From an uncultured Porphyromonadaceae bacterium (lineage in GTDB: Bacteria > Bacteroidota > Bacteroidia > Bacteroidales > Muribaculaceae): a stretch of DNA of 32,964 bases. Position numbers and translations under genes: made by a program. A model generated the notes under the pieces. The model ran no database searches. It saw only the letters and a program-made list of their open reading frames with translations, and was not told the origin of the DNA. The stretch lies in contig CAMWJD010000004.1 of NCBI GenBank assembly GCA_947174515.1, positions 1 through 32,964 on the forward strand, given 5' to 3'. Shown piece by piece: positions 26,065 through 32,964 of the stretch (position 1 is the first letter of the stretch; each line of letters opens with the position of its first letter).

Positions 26065-27758
26065 AACTCTTTATTTTCGTGTGTTTTATATAGATTAAGT
26101 TTCTTATTTATCATTTCAGAACCTCCGTCTTTAACGGGCACGAGCGATACTCCGGTCTTTCCGTCCTTCAGCATATCGATCGCTTTCTTGACAGTCACGT
26201 CTTCATGATTCAGCATCTGAATCATTCCGTTATAACCAAGCACGTTGCGGGCTATCTGTGCCTTAAGAAGGTTAAGTATGAGTCCTCGGCTACGATTGAT
26301 ATAATACCATCTTGCCGGCACACCGTTTTGCGCAGCAAAATCTACGAAGCCCTCAAGCAATGTCTGATCGCGCGGAATAATCCGTTCAAGTTCCTCTGTG
26401 GTCTTGACATTCTGAGTAAGACTCCGATATTTTTCCGCCACCCGGAATGCATATTTGGTAATCAGACCCTTATTACTTACATTTACATAATATGATGAGT
26501 ATCCCGTAGTGTCTTCCGGCACGAAGATGTCGGGCATAATGCCCCCGCCTCCATAGACTTTTCTTCCGCCGTTGGTAAGATAAAGTTTACTTTTATCAAG
26601 TTTTATGCTGTCGGCATTATAGAATTCTCCATGTTCGAACCGGTCTATGATATCCATCACATACTTTCCGTCTTCACCTCTTTCATAGGGCTTTTGGATG
26701 CATCTGCCCGACGGAGTATAATATCTCGCCACTGTCAGACGTATCGCGCTGCTGTCGGGAAGCTCTATCTGATGCTGCACAAGACCTTTGCCAAATGAAC
26801 GACGACCTATGACGAGCCCCCTGTCGTTATCTTGAATAGCGCCCGCAAATATTTCTGATGCTGACGCAGAGTATTCATCTATCAAAACTGCAAGAGGAAT
26901 ATTTTGGAAATGTCCGTCGCCATCACTCATGGCTAAGCTGCGGTTTTCACTTAACTTACCGTTTGTGCTGACAATAATACGATCGTCGGGTAGAAATTCA
27001 TTCGCCATCAAGATGACCTGATCAAGAAATCCTCCGGAATTTCCTCTTAAATCAATTATCAGACTCTTGGCACCCTGAGCCTCAAGCTGACGAAGAGCCA
27101 TATAGAATTCTTCAAAAGTATTCCTACCGAATTTTGAAACTTTAAGATAACCTACCCCTTTTTCATGATCAGCAATATAAATAGCGTCTACACTATTTAC
27201 CGGTATATCATCTCTGACAACTTCAAAATCCAATAATTTTTCTGAATTCGAACGTTTTACTTTTAATGACACTTTCGTCCCTTTCGGGCCTCGGAGTGTC
27301 TTGAATACGTTGTCCTGGGTCGCTTTTTTCCCTGTAAGTATCGAATCATTGGCAGCTACTATCTTATCACCGTTCATCAATCCGACTTTTTCAGCAGGGC
27401 CTCCGGCTATCACATCAACCACTACAACGGAATCATTGACTATCTGGAAAGAAACGCCGACTCCCGAAAAATGTCCTTCCATATCCTCATTCGTAGACTT
27501 CAGCTCTTCAGAGGTGAAATAGACGGAATGTGGGTCAAGACCCTGAAGAAGTTCTGGAACCACGGATGCCAGCAATGAATCCACATCGATTTTATCTACA
27601 TATTCATTTTCTATCAAATCGATTATAGTCCTCAACTTGGTTTCAGCCGGCGAAAGACGACTTACGGAAAGATATTTTCCGATAAAGATACCACCGGAAA
27701 GGCCCAAAGCCAATACCAGCGGTATTAATACATATCCTATGTTTCTTTTATTGCTCAT
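26034..27758 (-). CDS. S41 family C-terminal-processing peptidase with PDZ domain
   Basis: 574 aa; N-terminal TM/signal; DPHSVYFT, PDZ GVGVSFQIVNDSVVVVDVIAGGPAEKVGLMNGDKIVA, SLIIDLRGNSGGFL, YSASASEIFAGAIQDNDRGLVIGRRSFGKGLVQ; overlaps the cyclo-ligase start by 31 bp. Confidence 0.95.
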   Translation of the reverse strand: MSNKRNIGYVLIPLVLALGLSGGIFIGKYLSVSRLSPAETKLRTIIDLIENEYVDKIDVDSLLASVVPELLQGLDPHSVYFTSEELKSTNEDMEGHFSGVGVSFQIVNDSVVVVDVIAGGPAEKVGLMNGDKIVAANDSILTGKKATQDNVFKTLRGPKGTKVSLKVKRSNSEKLLDFEVVRDDIPVNSVDAIYIADHEKGVGYLKVSKFGRNTFEEFYMALRQLEAQGAKSLIIDLRGNSGGFLDQVILMANEFLPDDRIIVSTNGKLSENRSLAMSDGDGHFQNIPLAVLIDEYSASASEIFAGAIQDNDRGLVIGRRSFGKGLVQHQIELPDSSAIRLTVARYYTPSGRCIQKPYERGEDGKYVMDIIDRFEHGEFYNADSIKLDKSKLYLTNGGRKVYGGGGIMPDIFVPEDTTGYSSYYVNVSNKGLITKYAFRVAEKYRSLTQNVKTTEELERIIPRDQTLLEGFVDFAAQNGVPARWYYINRSRGLILNLLKAQIARNVLGYNGMIQMLNHEDVTVKKAIDMLKDGKTGVSLVPVKDGGSEMINKKLNLYKTHENKELWINRKFAER

Positions 27759-27763
27759 TAATA

Positions 27764-28207
27764 TTAATCTTTTTCAAGAGGCATATGCACTACTTCAATC
27801 CCGGCTTTCTTAAGCAAATCAAGTCCGTCTTGAATTCTATACAAGTCTGAAAACACTACTCTTTTTATTCCGGACTGTATAATAAGTTTACTACATTCCA
27901 TACATGGTGAGGCAGTGACATATAGCGTAGAGCCTTCGCTTGAATTATTGCTCCTTGCCACTTTTGTGATGGCATTTGCTTCAGCATGCAGCACATATGG
28001 GAATGTCACATTGTTTTCCTCGCATACGTTTGGAAATCCTGATGGAGTGCCATTAAAACCGTCGGAAATAATCATGTTGTCCCTCACTATCAAGGCTCCT
28101 ACTTTTCGACGGACACAATAAGAATTTTCACTCCATATTTGTGCCATGCGCAGATAGCGCTCATCAAGCGAGCGCTGCTTATCTACATTATATATATTGT
28201 CCGGCAT
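27764..28207 (-). CDS. dCMP deaminase / cytidine deaminase-like zinc enzyme
   Basis: 147 aa; HAEANAITKVARSNNSSEGSTLYVTASPCMECSKLIIQSGIKRVVF. Confidence 0.93.
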   Translation of the reverse strand: MPDNIYNVDKQRSLDERYLRMAQIWSENSYCVRRKVGALIVRDNMIISDGFNGTPSGFPNVCEENNVTFPYVLHAEANAITKVARSNNSSEGSTLYVTASPCMECSKLIIQSGIKRVVFSDLYRIQDGLDLLKKAGIEVVHMPLEKD

Positions 28208-28229
28208 AAAAAAGATATTTTGAAGGGGA

Positions 28230-29180
28230 CTATAATTCAGAATGATCCGTTAGAAAATGTTCAGCATCAAGAGCAGCTTTCGCGCCGCTTCCAGCCGCTA
28301 CAATTGCTTGCCGATATCTTGGATCTGCCACATCGCCGGCGGCAAATACGCCTTCTACACTTGTCTCAGTCGTGTCTCCTTTCACTTTAATATATCCCTG
28401 TGCATCAAGCTCAAGCTGCCCCTTAAGGAATTCTGTATTAGGATTATGGCCGATTCCGAGGAAGAATCCGTCGATCTTGATATCAAAGTGATCCTCCTGT
28501 TCGGTTCCTTTTGCTCTTACCACATGAGCACCTTCCACAACTTGATCGCCGAAAAGACCTGTCACATTACATTCAAACAGAATCTCAATATTCGGTGTGT
28601 TAACCACTCTCTTACGCATTACATCGCTGGCTCTCAGGAATGATTTACGCACGATTAAATACACCTTATTGCATAGAGAAGAAAGATAAAGAGCCTCTTC
28701 GCAGGCCGTGTCGCCACCTCCTACGACAGCAACATCCTTTTTGCGGTAAAAGAATCCGTCGCAGACCGCACATGCGCTTACTCCCATTCCCTGATACTTT
28801 ATCTCATCAGGGATACCGAGATATTTTGCACTTGCTCCCGTACTGATTATGACAGTGTTGGCAGTTATCTCCTCGCCATGATCATCTATCGCTATGAACG
28901 GACGTTTTGAAAGATCGATGCTTTCAATATTGCGCGGACGCACTTCAGCACCAAATCTCTCTGCCTGCTTCCGCAACTGATCCATCATCTCCATCCCTCC
29001 TACGCCATCAGGATATCCGGGGAAATTCTCAATTTCAGTGGTCTGGGTAAGCTGACCGCCGGGTTGGTTGCCTTCATAGATCAATGGAGTAAGATTGGCC
29101 CTGCCGGCATAAATCCCGGCTGTATATCCGGCCGGGCCGGATCCTATAACAAGTACTTTTGCAGTAGTCATAATATTCAT
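28230..29180 (-). CDS. trxB: Thioredoxin-disulfide reductase
   Basis: 316 aa; VIGSGPAGYTAGIYAGRANL, redox motif SACAVCDGFFYRKKDVAVVGGGDTACEEALYL, GVFAAGDVADPRYRQAIVAAGSG. Confidence 0.96.
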   Translation of the reverse strand: MNIMTTAKVLVIGSGPAGYTAGIYAGRANLTPLIYEGNQPGGQLTQTTEIENFPGYPDGVGGMEMMDQLRKQAERFGAEVRPRNIESIDLSKRPFIAIDDHGEEITANTVIISTGASAKYLGIPDEIKYQGMGVSACAVCDGFFYRKKDVAVVGGGDTACEEALYLSSLCNKVYLIVRKSFLRASDVMRKRVVNTPNIEILFECNVTGLFGDQVVEGAHVVRAKGTEQEDHFDIKIDGFFLGIGHNPNTEFLKGQLELDAQGYIKVKGDTTETSVEGVFAAGDVADPRYRQAIVAAGSGAKAALDAEHFLTDHSEL

Positions 29181-29300
29181 TTCTTTATTTATGTGCTTTC
29201 AGATAATTTATCAGCAAGCCGTTATTTTTATATTTTCTAAATTTATAACAATCGGAAACGATAATATTTCAGTATATATCGTTTTTTTTCATAAAATTCA

Positions 29301-29921
29301 TTATCTTAGGTCCACAATCTCCGCTTTGGGATATTTTTTCATTGGATATACGAATGTCGCATCCGCAAGTTTTTGTCCGGTTTTGACTTGTGAGATCGAG
29401 ACAGTCACTTTCTGTCCGTTAGATGGGACAATCACAAGCCTTGAAGGGAAAACAGCCCCGTCAGGAATCATCACGTGCACACTTTTATAGCCCAACCTCC
29501 TTGATTTAGGGGTCAACACAATTGTCTTGCTTCCTTTTGTCTGTCCTTTCGCAAACGCAGCCGTGAAGTTGGCGGAATATGAATTGACTATCGAAAGCGG
29601 ATTAGCTTCAGCCACTTCCTGCAGTGTAGGATTCATCAGTGTAGTCTCTGCATTTTTTGCATTATAAGTCCACATACTTTTTCCATCATACCATGTAGAG
29701 GTTGAAGAGGTCTGAAGTGCAAATTTCTTGCCTGCAGCCTGAATGGTACCGGCCACTTTCTGAGATCCGTAATTCAAGGTAAAAGATGCCGTCAAGCCGG
29801 ATGTGCCATTTATGGCAGCTGCCGCTTTCCTTAACAGTCCATCTGCAGTCTCAGCTCCGGTTGCCGAAAATACCGCTCCCAGCATCACTATCAATCCCAA
29901 TATATGTTTTATTCTCATCAT
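29301..29921 (-). CDS. LolA-like outer-membrane lipoprotein carrier family protein
   Basis: 206 aa; signal peptide; GLTASFTLNYGSQKVAGTIQAAGKKFALQTSSTSTWYDGKSMWTYN; adjacent to ftsK. Confidence 0.8.
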   Translation of the reverse strand: MMRIKHILGLIVMLGAVFSATGAETADGLLRKAAAAINGTSGLTASFTLNYGSQKVAGTIQAAGKKFALQTSSTSTWYDGKSMWTYNAKNAETTLMNPTLQEVAEANPLSIVNSYSANFTAAFAKGQTKGSKTIVLTPKSRRLGYKSVHVMIPDGAVFPSRLVIVPSNGQKVTVSISQVKTGQKLADATFVYPMKKYPKAEIVDLR

Positions 29922-29922
29922 T

Positions 29923-29958
29923 AATCTTTAATATTTAATATTTTATATTTTATATTTA
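29923..29958. repeat. AT-rich short repeats (TTAATATTTAATATTTTATATTTTATATTT) in the ftsK-LolA spacer
   Basis: Direct reading; almost pure A/T spacer. Confidence 0.6.
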
Positions 29959-29959
29959 A

Positions 29960-32812
29960 TCACCCCAGCCCAAGAGTCGCCAAAAGGTCTTCAAATGCCA
30001 TACCTTCCATAAGCACACTTCTCGGCTTACCTCCGGTGGCAGGACCCACTACGCCATATGCTTCGAGCTGGTCCATGATTCTTCCTGCTCTGTTATATCC
30101 TATTTCATAACGTCTCTGGACTGCTGATGTGGAAGCCGTTCCACTCATGATTACCTGACGTCCGACTTCCGCAAAAAGAGGGTCAAGTTTTCCCATATTC
30201 GACGGATCTATTTCCTGTGTCTCTCCATCTCCGCCCAACTGTGGTTCAGGAAGGATAAAAGGTCCTTGAGGATATGGCTGCCGAGCAATATAATTACACA
30301 CTTCTTCCACCTCCGGAGTGTCAACAAATGCACACTGAACACGCACCATCTCACCATTATTGCTGATCAGCATATCTCCCCGGCCTATAAGTTGCTGGGC
30401 TCCCGTTGCATCGAGAATTGTCTTTGAGTCTACGCCCGAGCTGACTTTAAATGCAATGCGCACCGGAAAGTTTGCTTTGATCATACCGGTGATGACATTA
30501 GTCGAGGGTCGTTGAGTTGCTATAATCACATGAATACCGACAGCTCGCGCAAGCTGTGCAAGACGAGCGATAGGCAATTCAACTTCTTTTCCGGCTGTCA
30601 TGATCAAATCGGCAAACTCATCGATAATCACTACTATATAAGGCATGAACCGATGTCCTTCTTTCGGATTTAGTTTCTTCTCACGATACTTTTCATTATA
30701 TTCAGACACCTGACGCACAAATGCCTTTTCAAGCAACTTATAACGTTCATCCATTTCCACACAAAGGGAACTCAGAGTAGCTACTACATTCTCCATGTTG
30801 GTGATGATTGGCTGTGGGCTGTCAGGTATCTTTGCAAGATAATAATTTTCGATTTTGGAATACAAGGAAAACTCCACACGCTTAGGATCAACCATCACAA
30901 ACTTCAATTCCTCCGGCCGTTTGGAATAAAGAAGCGACGTGATGATAGCATTAAGTCCGACAGATTTTCCTTGACCCGTAGCACCGGCCACCAACAAATG
31001 AGGCATCTTGGCCAAATCTGCTATATACACATTGTTGGAGATAGTAGATCCGAGAGCTATCGGGAGTTTAAACTTGGAGTCTTGATAGCTCTTTGATTGT
31101 ATGATAGTCCTCATGGATACTGTCTGGGCCTCCTTATTAGCAACTTCAATACCTACTGTGCCCTTACCCGGAATAGGTGCAATGATTCGCACGCCCTTCG
31201 CTGCAAGCGAAAGAGCGAGATCATCAGCGAGATTCCTGATTTTTGCAATTTTCACTCCGGAGTCCGGACGTATCTCATATAATGTCACAGTCGGACCGAC
31301 AGTAGCTTCAATACTCGTGATTGGAATACCGAAATCAAGAAGAGTTTTCCGTATTTTCTCTTTATTTTCTATCTGCTCTTCGGCATCCACAGATATCTTG
31401 TCTGAACCCGGACGAAGAAAGTCTGAGGGCGGGAATTTATATTCATGGGTAAAGAGTCCGGTATCATACGAAGCTCCGGAGTCAACTGATCCTTTTTCAA
31501 TCTGATTCACATTGACCGTCATCACCTCCTCTTTTTCCGGTTCGTTTTCTGCAGATTCATCTTCTTTAGATTCATTTTCTGCAGGGTGAGCTTCAGTCAC
31601 ATCCTGAATTGATGCTTCGACCTCGCGGACAGGCTCGGATGTAACTTCTTTATCAATTTGATTTTCCTTAATCTCGGAAGAAGTGACCGTTTCCTCTACA
31701 GGATTATCACTATTGACTCCGACATATTCGTTATATTCAATTGGCTCTTCAGTAGCTGCAAGCGAATCCGGTTCGTCCATCACCAAATGGGTAAATGTTT
31801 CGGCATCATCATCTTCTTCATCAAATTCCGGAAGATCGAATATCGTGTCCGCATCAGGATCAAATTGCACTTTTTCAATAGAAGGCTGTACCTTATCTTC
31901 TGAATCGTGCATATTTTCATCCTCTGTAAGAATCGAATCGACGGTTTGTGAATCATTATTTTCCACATTGTCGTCAGTCGATCTCTCTTCTACTTCTTTA
32001 AACTGCTTGCGCTTCTCGTCATAAGCACGTTTTTTCTTAATAATCCATTTAATCGCATCGCGCAGACAGATTACTACAAAAATCGCTACGAGCACTATAG
32101 AAATGATGATCGCTCCGCTCCAGCCGATATATCTGTATATAATTTCGTTGACATATCTTCCATGGAATCCACCCCAATTGACATCGGTATCAAGTCCTAT
32201 CGACAACATTCCCACTACTACGCTGAGCGTGATGAAGGCAATGAGCGACTTTATCGTAAAATCAAGTATCTTAAACTTCGGTTTCCCGATCAGAAGTCTC
32301 ATCGACATCAAAATCAACCATACTACAATGACGAAAGCACCTACTCCGAATCCTTGATTGAAAAGCAATTCAGTGAAATGGGCACCGCCTACTCCGGCAT
32401 AATTATCCACCTGCAAGGGAACGTCAGAGGCATTTGTGTCCACAACACTCATGTCTGAAACACATGTTCCCAAATACGAGAAAAATGCTACTCCAAACCA
32501 AAAGCCAAGTCCACCCAAGACAATTCCCGCCACCAGGCGAGTACCCGTGGAATGAAGCCATTCATTTATGGTTTTAAATATAGATCCTTCCATGCTCCTG
32601 TCACTGGCCGAAGATTCTTTTACTTCTTTTTTTTCTTTTGTTTGAGATGTAGAAGTTCCTTTTCCGGAAACACCGGAATTGCCTGATGGTCCGGGACGTC
32701 TCCTTCTTTTAACAGGTTCGGTTTCTACCTGAGGTTGAGTTTCCGCGACGTTAGATTCCTGATTCTCGTCACCGGTCGGTATTTCGGGTGAATAATTATA
32801 GTAATTTTCCAT
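29960..32812 (-). CDS. ftsK: DNA translocase FtsK
   Basis: 950 aa; N-terminal TM segments; long acidic linker; Walker A HLLVAGATGQGKSVGLNAI, VVIIDEFADLIM, C-terminal gamma winged helix STSAVQRRYEIGYNRAGRIMDQLEAYGVVGP. Confidence 0.97.
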   Translation of the reverse strand: MENYYNYSPEIPTGDENQESNVAETQPQVETEPVKRRRRPGPSGNSGVSGKGTSTSQTKEKKEVKESSASDRSMEGSIFKTINEWLHSTGTRLVAGIVLGGLGFWFGVAFFSYLGTCVSDMSVVDTNASDVPLQVDNYAGVGGAHFTELLFNQGFGVGAFVIVVWLILMSMRLLIGKPKFKILDFTIKSLIAFITLSVVVGMLSIGLDTDVNWGGFHGRYVNEIIYRYIGWSGAIIISIVLVAIFVVICLRDAIKWIIKKKRAYDEKRKQFKEVEERSTDDNVENNDSQTVDSILTEDENMHDSEDKVQPSIEKVQFDPDADTIFDLPEFDEEDDDAETFTHLVMDEPDSLAATEEPIEYNEYVGVNSDNPVEETVTSSEIKENQIDKEVTSEPVREVEASIQDVTEAHPAENESKEDESAENEPEKEEVMTVNVNQIEKGSVDSGASYDTGLFTHEYKFPPSDFLRPGSDKISVDAEEQIENKEKIRKTLLDFGIPITSIEATVGPTVTLYEIRPDSGVKIAKIRNLADDLALSLAAKGVRIIAPIPGKGTVGIEVANKEAQTVSMRTIIQSKSYQDSKFKLPIALGSTISNNVYIADLAKMPHLLVAGATGQGKSVGLNAIITSLLYSKRPEELKFVMVDPKRVEFSLYSKIENYYLAKIPDSPQPIITNMENVVATLSSLCVEMDERYKLLEKAFVRQVSEYNEKYREKKLNPKEGHRFMPYIVVIIDEFADLIMTAGKEVELPIARLAQLARAVGIHVIIATQRPSTNVITGMIKANFPVRIAFKVSSGVDSKTILDATGAQQLIGRGDMLISNNGEMVRVQCAFVDTPEVEEVCNYIARQPYPQGPFILPEPQLGGDGETQEIDPSNMGKLDPLFAEVGRQVIMSGTASTSAVQRRYEIGYNRAGRIMDQLEAYGVVGPATGGKPRSVLMEGMAFEDLLATLGLG

Positions 32813-32862
32813 ATTTTGGCAGAGAGATAACGTGTTTCTAAGTTTGTTGAAATATAGGATTG

Positions 32863-32870
32863 CAAAATTA
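32863..32870 (-). promoter_or_regulatory. Possible -7 element TAATTTTG for ftsK
   Basis: Minus strand TAATTTTGCAATCC; no clear -33 TTTG. Confidence 0.4.
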
Positions 32871-32921
32871 GTAAAAAAAAACGGTATTATATAAAAAAAA
32901 ATTGTTAACTTCGCAGTTGAA

Positions 32922-32964
32922 ATGAAACCGACAAGAATTGCAGGAATAGTCGTACTCGCACTTT
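32922..32964 (+). CDS. Start of a CDS truncated by the window edge (MKPTRIAGIVVLAL...)
   Basis: ATG at 32922, open to the window end; signal/TM-like start, divergent from ftsK; product cannot be told. Confidence 0.45.
   Translation, partial: MKPTRIAGIVVLAL

Noticed and set aside
29256-29284. AAACGATA...TATCGTTT hairpin upstream of trxB followed by a T-run on plus
   Set aside because: T-run is on the strand opposite to the flanking genes, stem is 8 bp and AT-rich; not convincing. The shared AAACGATAAT with the TIR element is likely chance.

Overview
This is a gene-dense chromosomal window from a Bacteroidales-like bacterium (Muribaculaceae/Bacteroides-type). The lineage is inferred from protein families and from TTTG-N19/20-TAnnTTTG promoters. 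Most of the window is housekeeping. Minus-strand genes: hutU, dnaE, an NlpC/P60 lipoprotein, a TonB-linked outer-membrane beta-barrel, a LuxR-type regulator, M3 and M16 metallopeptidases, 5-formyl-THF cyclo-ligase, an S41/PDZ protease, dCMP deaminase, trxB, a LolA-like protein and ftsK. Plus-strand genes: an ECF sigma / anti-sigma-like / DUF4252-like / large MG2-plug protein operon, GH51 arabinofuranosidase plus thioredoxin, a Do-family protease, rpoD, and the first codons of a gene cut by the right edge. There is no CRISPR array, rRNA, tRNA, transposase or phage module that I can support. The least explained signal is a short, non-coding, terminal-inverted-repeat element present twice (9786-9858 and 19279-19398), in opposite orientation and with different internal lengths. 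One copy supplies the stop codon of the LuxR-type gene. Other items worth a second look are an unlisted 40-aa acidic small ORF, a predicted leaderless lipoprotein mRNA, an apparent DUF4252-like domain fused to the MG2/plug protein, and degenerate 7-, 9- and 14-bp period tandem repeats in intergenic spacers.
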